Shown one piece after another: positions 17,300 to 25,418 of a stretch of DNA of 64,000 nucleotides. Below the pieces are notes generated by a model, which worked only from the letters and a program-made list of their open reading frames with translations, ran no database searches and was not told the DNA's origin. This DNA is from Gemmobacter lutimaris. Lineage in GTDB: Bacteria > Pseudomonadota > Alphaproteobacteria > Rhodobacterales > Rhodobacteraceae. Position 1 is the first letter of the stretch. Every line of letters starts with the position of its first letter. Location: positions 124,001-188,000 of the forward strand of contig NZ_QXXQ01000002.1 of NCBI RefSeq assembly GCF_003570715.1, read 5' to 3'. The position numbers and the translations under genes were made by a program.

Positions 17300-17734
17300 A
17301 TGACCCATCCCGGACAATATCACTGTTGCTGTTTTTGCGGACATATCTTGCGATTTTCGGCTGTCATCCGGCGCATCAGTCTTGCGCTTGTGCTTTTGGC
17401 ACTGTTCCTCGGGGCGACTGTTCCGAAGGGCATGATGCAGGTTGCCGATGCAGGTGGCATGCGTCTGGTGCTGTGCACCACCGATGGCCCGCGCGAGATG
17501 GTGCTGGCCGAGGATGGCACGATCCACGAAATCCCGGTTGGCAATCACGACGGCAGCGGCGATTCACCCTGTCTTGCCGTAAGCCTGTCCTTTGCCGGTC
17601 TTCAGGTTGCGGGCGTTCCCGCACTGATGCAGACGGCGGCAACCGCGCTGTCCCCGGCGTTGCTGGCCGATGTGGCGCCGCGCCGCGTGCCCCTTCGGGC
17701 CTTTGCGTCTCGGGCGCCTCCTGCTCTGATCTGA
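17300..17734 (+). CDS. DUF2946-like small exported protein
   Basis: Protein of 144 residues (128 if the TTG at 17348 is the start). A hydrophobic helix (RISLALVLLALFLGATVP) is followed by GGMRLVLCTTDGPREMVLAEDGTI, a second cysteine in GDSPC, and a C-terminal RAFASRAPPALI. The LVLCT...G segment and the RAPPA-like end fit DUF2946. Members of that family are often seen beside copper-uptake genes, and here the next genes are a TonB system and a copper-type receptor. The first residues from 17300 are Cys/His-rich and may not be translated, as the ATG has no ribosome site. A periplasmic copper role is inferred. Confidence 0.6.
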   Translation: MTHPGQYHCCCFCGHILRFSAVIRRISLALVLLALFLGATVPKGMMQVADAGGMRLVLCTTDGPREMVLAEDGTIHEIPVGNHDGSGDSPCLAVSLSFAGLQVAGVPALMQTAATALSPALLADVAPRRVPLRAFASRAPPALI

Positions 17735-17986
17735 CCTCCCGCGCTGGCTGCGTGATGAAGGGCAGTTCCGGCCCGGTCTGACTGGTCGCAGACCCCGGTT
17801 TCTTTTTCCCTGCCCTGACTGATCGTTGCCCGCCTGCGGGTCATGGTGTCCTGCGCCCGGTTCTGCCTGCTGCCTGCGCTGCCTTCGGCCCCGTGTCCCG
17901 GCCAAGGCAACGCGGCACGGGCAAGGCCGGTGCGCAGGGCGCTGCCCGGCCCGCACCTTCCCCTGTCAAGAATTCCAAGGGTTCCC

Positions 17987-18547
17987 ATGGATACGATCTC
18001 CTTTTCGCCGCTCGCGCTCTTTCTGGGCGCGGGGCCGGTGGTCAAGCTTGTGATGACGCTGCTGGTTCTGGCCTCGGTCTGGGGCTGGTATCTGATTGCT
18101 GCCGCGTTCATGCTGTTGCGCCGGATGCGGTCGCAGTTGCTGCAACCCGGTCTGGACGCGGCAAGCTTCGCCGCACGGCTGGTGGAAGTGCCGCACTCCC
18201 GGCCCGCGAGCCGGGCCGAATTGCGTCGCGCTGGCAACCGCATCCTGCGCGCCGCGCAAGGCGGGTTGACCGATCTTGCCGTCATTGCCTCTATCGCGCC
18301 ATTCATCGGGCTGTTCGGGACGGTCTGGGGCATCATGACCGCCTTCACCGGCATTGCCGAGGCACAGGATGTCGGGCTGGCCGCCGTGGCGCCGGGTATT
18401 GCCGAGGCACTTGCCGCCACGGCCTATGGTCTGGCGGCCGCCATTCCCGCCTCGATCGGATATTCGCGCCTTGGCGCAGCCTTCGCAGCCTTCGGCGCCG
18501 ATCTGGCTGACCGGATCGACAGCCATTCCAGCCCGGCGGAGGGCTGA
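17987..18547 (+). CDS. exbB: ExbB-type proton channel of the copper TonB system
   Basis: MotA/TolQ/ExbB family, 186 residues, shorter than E. coli ExbB. TM1 lies at about 14-40 (VVKLVMTLLVLASVWGWYLIA). The family core is [46 protein letters not shown]. With ExbD and TonB it harvests proton motive force to drive an outer-membrane receptor. The ATG at 17987 begins the family-like sequence; upstream frame is not homologous. It is followed after 3 bases by exbD. A weak stem with a T-rich end (17776-17793) lies in the 250-base gap before it. Confidence 0.9.
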   Translation: MDTISFSPLALFLGAGPVVKLVMTLLVLASVWGWYLIAAAFMLLRRMRSQLLQPGLDAASFAARLVEVPHSRPASRAELRRAGNRILRAAQGGLTDLAVIASIAPFIGLFGTVWGIMTAFTGIAEAQDVGLAAVAPGIAEALAATAYGLAAAIPASIGYSRLGAAFAAFGADLADRIDSHSSPAEG

Positions 18548-18550
18548 GGG

Positions 18551-19018
18551 GTGATCCGGCTTCCCGACGACAGCGAAGGGCAAGAGGGCTTTGTCCCGCT
18601 GGCCGAAATCAACGTGACCCCGATGGTGGATGTGATGCTGGTGCTGCTGATCATCTTCATGGTCGCCACGCCGCTGATGGTGGCGGGTGTGCGGGTCGAT
18701 CTGCCAAAATCGGCCTCTGCCGCGCCGCTGGACCGCGACAAGCCTGTGGTGGTGAATGTGCTGCCCGATGGCGGGCTGCTGCTGGACAGCCAGCAGGTGC
18801 CGCCCGGCGGGCTGATTGCGGCCGTGACGGCAGCGCTGGCCGGGGTGCCCGGTCGGCCGGTCTATGTGGCGGGCGACAAGGGTGCCGCCTACGGCCGGGT
18901 GATCGAGGTGATCGACAGTTTGGCGCAGGGTGGCATCGCACGGGTGGTGCTGGTGGCCGACCGTGATGCCGCTGCCTGGGCGGATCAGACAGCCCACGAT
19001 CACGCGGGGCACGATTGA
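18551..19018 (+). CDS. exbD: ExbD of the copper TonB system
   Basis: A 155-residue one-pass inner-membrane protein: a short cytoplasmic start, then VPLAEINVTPMVDVMLVLLIIFMVATPLM, which holds the conserved proton-carrying aspartate (MVDVMLVL), then a periplasmic domain with GDKGAAYGRVIEVIDSLAQGG. The start is GTG; GGAGGG overlapping the exbB stop serves as ribosome site. The C-terminal tail is His-rich (AHDHAGHD), which is unusual for ExbD and could bind metal. Confidence 0.92.
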   Translation: MIRLPDDSEGQEGFVPLAEINVTPMVDVMLVLLIIFMVATPLMVAGVRVDLPKSASAAPLDRDKPVVVNVLPDGGLLLDSQQVPPGGLIAAVTAALAGVPGRPVYVAGDKGAAYGRVIEVIDSLAQGGIARVVLVADRDAAAWADQTAHDHAGHD

Positions 19019-19020
19019 CC

Positions 19021-19743
19021 ATGACCGCGCGGCCGACCCTTGCCCTGCCTCTTGGCCTGCGTAGCGTGCTGTTGCTGGCGGTCGCCGCGCTGCATGGTGT
19101 TGCCTTTGTCGCGGGTTGGCCCGTGGCCGAACAGCCGCCGGCGCCGGGATTGCGCGAAGTCGAGATTCTGTCGCTGGCCGCTGCCGGGCTTGAACCCGAT
19201 CCGGCGCCACCGCAGGCGGTTCCGGCCTCGCTGCCTGCCCCGTTGGCTTCTCCGGCGGCGCCGGTCGTGCCGCCGGAGCCGCCTGCTCGGGATCTGCCGC
19301 CGGAAGCCGCCGATCTGGCCCAGCCGCGCCTTGCCCCGCTGCCGGGCAGTGACATGCCGCTGACGCAAAGCCCCGAGGCTCCGCCCGCGCCTGCCCCCGC
19401 CGATGCTGCCCCTTCGGTGCCGGAACCGGCAGCGGCGCCTGCCGAACCCGCCGCCCCGTCGCGCGAGGTGCTTGTGCAATATGGCACGCTGGTCGCGCAG
19501 GCGATCAACCGCCTGAAATACTATCCCGCTGCCGCGCGCAGCGAGGGCAACAGCGGTGTGGTGGAGGTGACGTTTCAGCTTGATCCTGCGGGCCGGGTGA
19601 TCCGCTCTGGCATCGCCCGCAGTTCGGGCAGCGCGGCGCTGGATGCGGCCGCCTTGCAGATGGTTGCCTCGGCCGATCTGCCGCCCCCGCCGAATGGCCC
19701 GTTCAACGGCCGCATCGCCATCGACTTCAGGATACGGAAATGA
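19021..19743 (+). CDS. tonB: TonB of the copper system
   Basis: A 240-residue energy transducer. An N-terminal signal anchor (LRSVLLLAVAALHGVAFVAGW) is followed by a long Pro/Ala-rich periplasmic spacer (about residues 37-150) and a C-terminal TonB domain (VLVQYGTLVAQAINRLKYYPAAARSEG...VVEVTFQLDPAGRVIRSGIARSSGSAALDAAAL). The ATG at 19021 is 3 bases after the exbD stop. Its own stop overlaps the receptor start (ATGA), so this TonB is most likely dedicated to the adjacent receptor. Confidence 0.92.
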   Translation: MTARPTLALPLGLRSVLLLAVAALHGVAFVAGWPVAEQPPAPGLREVEILSLAAAGLEPDPAPPQAVPASLPAPLASPAAPVVPPEPPARDLPPEAADLAQPRLAPLPGSDMPLTQSPEAPPAPAPADAAPSVPEPAAAPAEPAAPSREVLVQYGTLVAQAINRLKYYPAAARSEGNSGVVEVTFQLDPAGRVIRSGIARSSGSAALDAAALQMVASADLPPPPNGPFNGRIAIDFRIRK

Positions 19744-22187
19744 CCATGCCCCGACATCCCGCCCGCAGGGACGGCGTTCTGACCCTTGCGCTGGCCATGC
19801 TTCTTGCCGGGCCGCAGGTTGCTGCTGCGCAGGAGGCGGAGCCAGAGATCATTCTGCTGCCCACGATCACGGTAGAGACTGATCTCGATACCCCGCCTCC
19901 GGTTCCGGTGCCTTTGGCCGCACCGCTGCCGGAAACCGTGGCGGTCGCGCCACCGCCCCGGCCGAAGGCTCCACCGCGCAAGGCGGTGAAGCGGCGCAGG
20001 ACGACGCCTGCGGCTGACCCGGTGGCCCCGCCGGTTTCGGTGCCCGCCCGCCCCGAGCCGGTGCCAGCAGGTGTGACAGGTGCGGCGGCGATGCCCGGCG
20101 GCACAAGGCTATCAGGTGCTGCGCTGCAAGGCGGCAGCCTTGCCAGCAATGACACTGCCAGCCTGATGCAGCGCGTGACCGGCGCCGCGGTCTGGGGCGC
20201 GGGGGGTGTTTCCGGTCTGCCTGCGATCAATGGCATGGGGGCGGATCGGGTGCAGGTTGCCGTTGGCGGGATGCTGACCGGGCCAGCCTGTCCGAACCAG
20301 ATGAACCCGACGCTTTCCTATATCGCCCCCGAGATGGTCGGCAGCCTGCATGCCCATTCGGCCGCGGCGCCTGTCAGTGCGGGCGGCGATTTCAGCGGCG
20401 GGCGCATCAGTGTCGAACCCGCCCTGCCCGCATTCGCCGCACCGGGCCAGACCGGGCCACAGATTTCGGGCACGCTGTCCACGTTTCTGCGCAGCAACCC
20501 CGGCAGCACGGGGCTTGATGCCAGCCTCAGCGTGGCGGGCACTGATCGGGCGCTGAGCTATCGCGGGTCTTTCGTGCGCGCCGGAAATTACCGCGCCGGG
20601 GATGGCACCGAAATCCTGTCGAGCGAATTTGAAAGCCTGAACCACGCGCTCGATTATGTGCGCCGCGATGGCAATGCCGTGCTGCGCCTGTCCGGGGGCC
20701 TGCAGAACATGCCCTATCAGGGCTTTCCCACGCAGCCGATGGATATGACGAAGAACCGCAGCGCCCATCTGACCGGGCGCTACGATGTGACGGCGGATTG
20801 GGGCAGGCTGGAAATTGGCGGATTTGTCCACCATCTCCGCCACGGGATGAACCTGCTGGATGACAAGCTGAACTGGCCCAGCTTCGATGGGTCGCAGGCG
20901 ATCATGCCGATGGATACGCGGGCGACCGACATGGGCGCTACGCTGAAACTTGATCTGGCGCGGGGCAAGGATGATACCCTGCGGCTGGGGGCCGAAGCCT
21001 ATCGCACCCGTCTGGATGACTGGTGGAACCCGGTTGATCCCGACCCTGGTGCGATGATGAGCCCCGAAGCCTTCATCATGCTCAACGATGCGCGGCGCGA
21101 CCGGATCGGCGCCTTTGCCGAATGGGAACGCCGCTGGCGGCCGGGGCTGACCTCGATACTGGGCCTGCGCTACGATCATGTCCGCATGAATACAGGGCCG
21201 GTGCATGGCTATGGCGCCACCGACCCCGCGCAGGATCCGCAATATGGTGGCGATGCGCTGGTGTTCAACGCGATGGAGCGCGGGCGCAGCGATACGGCGC
21301 TGGACGGATCGGCCGCGCTGCGATGGGAGCCTGCGCCGGGCCAGAGCCATGAACTTGCCTTTGCCCGCAAGACCCGAGCGCCCAATCTTTACGAACGCTA
21401 TGCCTGGTCCACCAATATCATGGCCATGCAGATGACCGGCTGGTTCGGCGATGGCAACGGCTATGTCGGTGATCCGGACCTGCGCCCCGAGGTCAACCAT
21501 TCCGTCGATCTGACGCTGCGCTGGCGCGATGCGGAGCGCGACCGCTGGGAGTTCACGCTGAACCCCACCTACTCTTTCGTGCGCGACTATATCGACGCCG
21601 ACCGCTGCACGGGATCAGCTATTCCGGCAGTCTATACCCGTTGCGGCCATCCCGACAATGCGACGGGGACGCGGGATTTCGTCTTTCTACGCTTTGCCAA
21701 CCACGATGCGCATATTGCCGGGCTGAACATGTCGGGCCGTCTGCGGCTGGCCGAGACTGCCCGGTTCGGCCGTTTCGACCTGCGCATGCAGGCGGCGGCG
21801 CTGCGCGGCTGGCGTGGCGACGGGGTCGATCTCTACAACATCATGCCGCCCAATGCGAAACTGACGCTGGAACATCGGCTGGGCGGCTGGAACAGCGCGC
21901 TGGAATTGCAACTGGTGTCGGGCAAGCATCTGACCAGCGATGTGCGCAACGAGGTTGCGACGCCCGGCTATGGTCTTGTGAACCTGCGCAGCAGTTACGA
22001 ACGCGGCGGGCTGCGGCTTGATCTGGGCATCGAGAACCTGCTGAACCGGCGCTACGCGCTGCCGCTGGGCGGGGCGAATCTGACCAATGATGCGGTGGTG
22101 GTGGGGCAGATGGTCTCACCCGTGCACGGCCAGCCGATCCTGGGCGCCGGCCGGTCGGTCAACCTGCGTCTCACACTGAAATTCTGA
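19740..22187 (+). CDS. TonB-dependent outer-membrane copper receptor (OprC/NosA type)
   Basis: An 815-residue outer-membrane receptor. Signal peptide about 1-30; a possible TonB box is PTITVETD at 41-48; a Pro-rich, basic linker fills about 51-110; plug and 22-strand barrel follow. The plug has GGMLTGPACPNQMNPTLSYI, giving Cys184-x3-Met188; the barrel part has His368-Gly-Met370. Together these are the CxxxM and HxM pair that forms the copper site of Pseudomonas OprC, with nearly the same spacing (184 here against 180). The segment MPYQGFPTQPMDMTKNR is also typical of NosA/OprC. The C-terminal Phe ends a usual barrel strand. It is coupled to tonB and followed 10 bases later by an RTX gene. Confidence 0.9.
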   Translation: MTMPRHPARRDGVLTLALAMLLAGPQVAAAQEAEPEIILLPTITVETDLDTPPPVPVPLAAPLPETVAVAPPPRPKAPPRKAVKRRRTTPAADPVAPPVSVPARPEPVPAGVTGAAAMPGGTRLSGAALQGGSLASNDTASLMQRVTGAAVWGAGGVSGLPAINGMGADRVQVAVGGMLTGPACPNQMNPTLSYIAPEMVGSLHAHSAAAPVSAGGDFSGGRISVEPALPAFAAPGQTGPQISGTLSTFLRSNPGSTGLDASLSVAGTDRALSYRGSFVRAGNYRAGDGTEILSSEFESLNHALDYVRRDGNAVLRLSGGLQNMPYQGFPTQPMDMTKNRSAHLTGRYDVTADWGRLEIGGFVHHLRHGMNLLDDKLNWPSFDGSQAIMPMDTRATDMGATLKLDLARGKDDTLRLGAEAYRTRLDDWWNPVDPDPGAMMSPEAFIMLNDARRDRIGAFAEWERRWRPGLTSILGLRYDHVRMNTGPVHGYGATDPAQDPQYGGDALVFNAMERGRSDTALDGSAALRWEPAPGQSHELAFARKTRAPNLYERYAWSTNIMAMQMTGWFGDGNGYVGDPDLRPEVNHSVDLTLRWRDAERDRWEFTLNPTYSFVRDYIDADRCTGSAIPAVYTRCGHPDNATGTRDFVFLRFANHDAHIAGLNMSGRLRLAETARFGRFDLRMQAAALRGWRGDGVDLYNIMPPNAKLTLEHRLGGWNSALELQLVSGKHLTSDVRNEVATPGYGLVNLRSSYERGGLRLDLGIENLLNRRYALPLGGANLTNDAVVVGQMVSPVHGQPILGAGRSVNLRLTLKF

Positions 22188-22197
22188 AAGGGGAACC

Positions 22198-23283
22198 ATG
22201 GCCAGCTTCACCGCCACCGCCGGGATCGACCGCCACCGCTTTGCCGGTAAGGCCGATGACGTGCTGTATTTCCAGTTCGACGCCTATGCCAATGCCGGTG
22301 ACGATTTCACAGGCGGGCGTGGCACAGACACGATCCAGATCCGCAGTTCGATGGTGGCACCCGCGCCAGGCGGCGGCGGTTTCGTTGCCACCGATGAGGT
22401 CTATGATTTCACGGGCATCACCTTTCGCAGTTTCGAACGGCTGAGCTTCTATCCCATGGCACGGATGGATATGCCGGGAGGGGTGACGCTGACCTCTGAC
22501 CAGTTCGGCAAGGGGCTGATCTCCGACCGGATGGAGCTGGTCGGCTCGGATTTCAGCTCGACCGATGTGCAGGCGGTGACGGTAAACCTTGCTGCGGGTA
22601 ACTCGGGCTTCAGCGCGGCGGGCTGGCGTTTTGCCACCTATGCGATCGGCACGTTGCCGGTGCGCTGGACCAGCGGGCAGGACGAGATCCGCCTGATCGG
22701 CTCGGCCGGGAACAACAGGATCACCGGCAGTTCGCAATCCGATCTGATCGACGGTGGCGCAGGGGTCGATACGGCACATTATGCTGGTGAAACCGCCCAT
22801 ATTACGGTGCGGCTGGCCGGGACGCAGCCTTCGCTGCTGAAGATCGCGGGCGGGAATGCCGATACGCTGGTCAGTATCGAGAATGTCACGGCAGGGGCGG
22901 GCGACGACCGGCTGACCGGCGATACGCGGTCCAACCGGCTGAGCGGCGGCGCGGGCGACGATACACTCTCCGGTCGGGGGGCGCGCGATGTGCTGGCCGG
23001 CGGGGACGGCGATGACCGTCTGACCGGCGGGGCGGGGGCCGATGCCTTCGTCTTTTCGGCCGGGCATGGCCGCGACACGATCACCGATTTCAACGCGACC
23101 GGCCCGCGTCACGATGTGCTGCGCCTTGACGACAGCCTGTTCACCACCCGCGCCGAGGCGCTGGCCGCAGCCACACAGCAAGGCGCTGATGTGGTGATCC
23201 GCACCAGCGTGGCGGGGGATCTGGTGATCCTGAGCAACACCGACCTGCACGACCTTTCGCTGGCCGATTTTCTGATCGTCTAG
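22198..23283 (+). CDS. RTX protein A with Met motif, in the copper operon
   Basis: A 361-residue acidic protein with no N-terminal signal peptide. Residues about 44-178 form a domain shared with the next gene (RSSM, YDFTGITFRSFERLSF, Met87/Met90/Met92 before PGG, TSDQFGKGLIS, GSAGNNRITG). Residues about 215-285 carry RTX calcium-binding repeats (AGAGDDRLTG, GGAGDDTLSG, GGDGDDRLTG, GGAGADAFVF). The C-terminus DLSLADFLIV suits a type I secretion signal. RTX plus absent signal peptide implies export by an ABC/MFP/OMF system, none of which is in the window. A copper-binding role is inferred from the Met cluster and the receptor next door. AAAGGGGAACC precedes the ATG. Confidence 0.85.
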   Translation: MASFTATAGIDRHRFAGKADDVLYFQFDAYANAGDDFTGGRGTDTIQIRSSMVAPAPGGGGFVATDEVYDFTGITFRSFERLSFYPMARMDMPGGVTLTSDQFGKGLISDRMELVGSDFSSTDVQAVTVNLAAGNSGFSAAGWRFATYAIGTLPVRWTSGQDEIRLIGSAGNNRITGSSQSDLIDGGAGVDTAHYAGETAHITVRLAGTQPSLLKIAGGNADTLVSIENVTAGAGDDRLTGDTRSNRLSGGAGDDTLSGRGARDVLAGGDGDDRLTGGAGADAFVFSAGHGRDTITDFNATGPRHDVLRLDDSLFTTRAEALAAATQQGADVVIRTSVAGDLVILSNTDLHDLSLADFLIV

Positions 23284-23338
23284 CCCAAGCCGAACCCGTC
23301 GCGCGGGATTGGCCCGCCGCGACATCAAGGAGGAAGAC

Positions 23339-25291
23339 ATGGCAACCCTGACCGCATTCATTCCAGACGATGTGGCCTTCAACCTGACGGCCCGAGACAG
23401 CGTGGTGTTTTCGGCCGCGACCGGCAACCCGGTCACCGTCGCCTCGGACAGCAGCGCCGAATTCTATGCCGCCGTCTGGGTGGTGAACGGCAGCCTGACT
23501 TTGGGTAGCGCCGGGGGCGTCGAACTGGTGAAAACCTATGACGACGCCACGACCAATTTCTATGGCCTGCTGGTGAAAGGCACTGCGGAGGCGATCAACG
23601 CCGCCTTAGACGGGCTGGCCTATACGACTTTCAGCACCGATACCGTGCAGGGTAATATTGGCTATCCCGCGCCCTGGACGCCGACCGGCCATGACGACAT
23701 GCTGATGGTCTATGTCTCGGACACCGAACCGGCGGACGAGGATGTGGTGATGAACATGGATTACATGCTCAATATCGACATTCTGGCCGACGACGATACT
23801 ACCGGCCCTGTCGTTGCCCTGACCGGCGCAGACGAGAATGCCACGCAAACCACCGAAACCAGCGCCACCTTCGCCTGGGAAGGGCAGGATGACACAGCCA
23901 TCGCCCGCTATGAATATTCGCTGGACGGCGGTGCAAGCTGGATGGCCACGGCCGCAACCTCGGTTACGCTGACCGATCTGGCGGCGGGTCCGCAGAGCTT
24001 CATGCTGCGCGCGGTCGATACGCTGGGCAATACCGGCGCGGCCGTCACCGATAGCTGGATGGTGGTGCAGGCGACCAACATGATGAAGGCCACCGCAGAG
24101 ATCGACGTTCTGGTCGGCGGAGCGGGCGACGACATTCTTGTGCCGCAACATGCCGCCGACATTCCGGGCGATACCTACGACGGCGGCGCAGGCTATGACA
24201 TCCTCAAGATCACCACGTCGATGATGATGATCGACCTGCCGGCCAACGGGTTCGATTTTACCGGGGCGACCGTGCTGGGGATCGAGGAACTGAGCTTCAA
24301 CTACATGCCGATGCCGATGCCGGGGCAGGTGATCTTTTCCTCTGACCAGTTCGGTGCGGGTCTGATTTCGAATGATCTGGTTGTGCGTGGCACCTGGGGC
24401 AGCAATGACATCGTGGTGAACCTTGTCGATGGCGATTCCCGTTTCGATGCCTCGGGATGGAGCTTCCCGGTTGCCTATATGGGTCTTTCCGCTGGCGAAA
24501 CAGCGATGACCGAAATCGTGGACGGTGTGCCGACGGGCAATGCCTCGTCCATGTGGGGGCATTATATCTACACCGGCTCGCGTTCGGCCTATGTGGGCCA
24601 TGATGTCGGCGCGGGCAGCGAACCGGTTCTGGGCGGCTGGGATCATGGCGTGGTCTATGCCAATGGCATGGCGGGCGATACGATCCGGCTGTTCGGTTCG
24701 GAAGGGGCGAACCGGATCAGCGGCACGGTGGTAGAGGATCATATCTATGGTGCGGCCGGGGCCGATACCCTGTCCGGCTATCGCGGCGATGACCGGATCT
24801 GGGGTGGCGGTAAGGCCGACAGGCTGCTTGGCGGTGCGGGGGACGACACGCTTTCGGGTGGCACGGGTGGCGATACGCTGCGTGGTCAGTCCGGGGATGA
24901 CCGCTTGAACGGCGGCAAGGGGGGCGATCATCTGGATGGCGGTGCCGGGGCCGATACACTGGTGGGCGGTGATGGCCGCGACATGCTGACGGGCGGCGCC
25001 GGGGGTGATCTGTTCGTCTTTTCGTCAGCCGGGCACAGCGCCCCTGACGGCGCGAGCCGTGATCTGGTTACCGATTTCACGCAGGGCGAGGATCTGATCG
25101 ACCTTGCCGGTCTGGGCCGCCTGCATTGGCAGGGCGATGTGGCCTTCGACGGTGCCGCAGGCGCGTTGCGCGCCTCTGTTACAGGCGACACGACCCTGAT
25201 CGAGGCTGATCTGGACGGAGACGGCAGGGCCGATTTCAGTCTGGAGCTGACCGGGCAGCATCAGCTTCTGGCCAGTGATTTCCTGTTGTAA
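23339..25291 (+). CDS. RTX protein B, methionine-rich, in the copper operon
   Basis: A 650-residue protein without signal peptide. Order: an N-terminal beta-rich region (1-150), an Ig/FnIII-like module (about 155-243, VALTGADENA...YEYSLDGGASW...LRAVDTLGNTG), a domain shared with RTX protein A (about 286-462), about ten RTX nonapeptides (470-570) and a C-terminal secretion-like region ending LLASDFLL. By my count it has 22 Met, in clusters MLM 121-123, MNMDYM 138-143, MM 248-249, MMM 295-297 and MPMPM 323-327. That is strange for an RTX protein and resembles Met-rich copper sites. Histidines cluster at 408-436. AGGAGGAAGAC precedes the ATG. Function is not known. Confidence 0.85.
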   Translation: MATLTAFIPDDVAFNLTARDSVVFSAATGNPVTVASDSSAEFYAAVWVVNGSLTLGSAGGVELVKTYDDATTNFYGLLVKGTAEAINAALDGLAYTTFSTDTVQGNIGYPAPWTPTGHDDMLMVYVSDTEPADEDVVMNMDYMLNIDILADDDTTGPVVALTGADENATQTTETSATFAWEGQDDTAIARYEYSLDGGASWMATAATSVTLTDLAAGPQSFMLRAVDTLGNTGAAVTDSWMVVQATNMMKATAEIDVLVGGAGDDILVPQHAADIPGDTYDGGAGYDILKITTSMMMIDLPANGFDFTGATVLGIEELSFNYMPMPMPGQVIFSSDQFGAGLISNDLVVRGTWGSNDIVVNLVDGDSRFDASGWSFPVAYMGLSAGETAMTEIVDGVPTGNASSMWGHYIYTGSRSAYVGHDVGAGSEPVLGGWDHGVVYANGMAGDTIRLFGSEGANRISGTVVEDHIYGAAGADTLSGYRGDDRIWGGGKADRLLGGAGDDTLSGGTGGDTLRGQSGDDRLNGGKGGDHLDGGAGADTLVGGDGRDMLTGGAGGDLFVFSSAGHSAPDGASRDLVTDFTQGEDLIDLAGLGRLHWQGDVAFDGAAGALRASVTGDTTLIEADLDGDGRADFSLELTGQHQLLASDFLL

Positions 25292-25301
25292 CAAGTTCTG
25301 C

Positions 25302-25327
25302 GGGGGCGGGTTTCCCGCCCCCTTTTT
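25302..25327 (+). terminator. Strong terminator of the copper/RTX operon
   Basis: Arms GGGGGCGGG and CCCGCCCCC around a TTT loop, followed by TTTTT, 10 bases behind the RTX protein B stop. It also separates this operon from the convergent cfa gene. Confidence 0.88.
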
Positions 25328-25418
25328 CGCGTGCCATGTCATGGCTGTGCAGACTTGCCCGCGCGATTGCGCCGGGCTGCCGTTGCAAAAGGGGGCGTCC
25401 CTCGTGTGGCCGGTCGCT

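Noticed and set aside
17770-17810. Hairpin (GTCTG/CAGAC) with T-rich tail between the DUF2946 and exbB genes
   Set aside because: Only five perfect pairs before mismatches; too weak to call a terminator, although attenuation there is possible.
19740-22187. Receptor as a vitamin B12 or siderophore receptor
   Set aside because: The Cys184/Met188 and His368/Met370 pattern and the NosA/OprC-like segments point to copper; no cobalamin or siderophore genes and no riboswitch were seen nearby.
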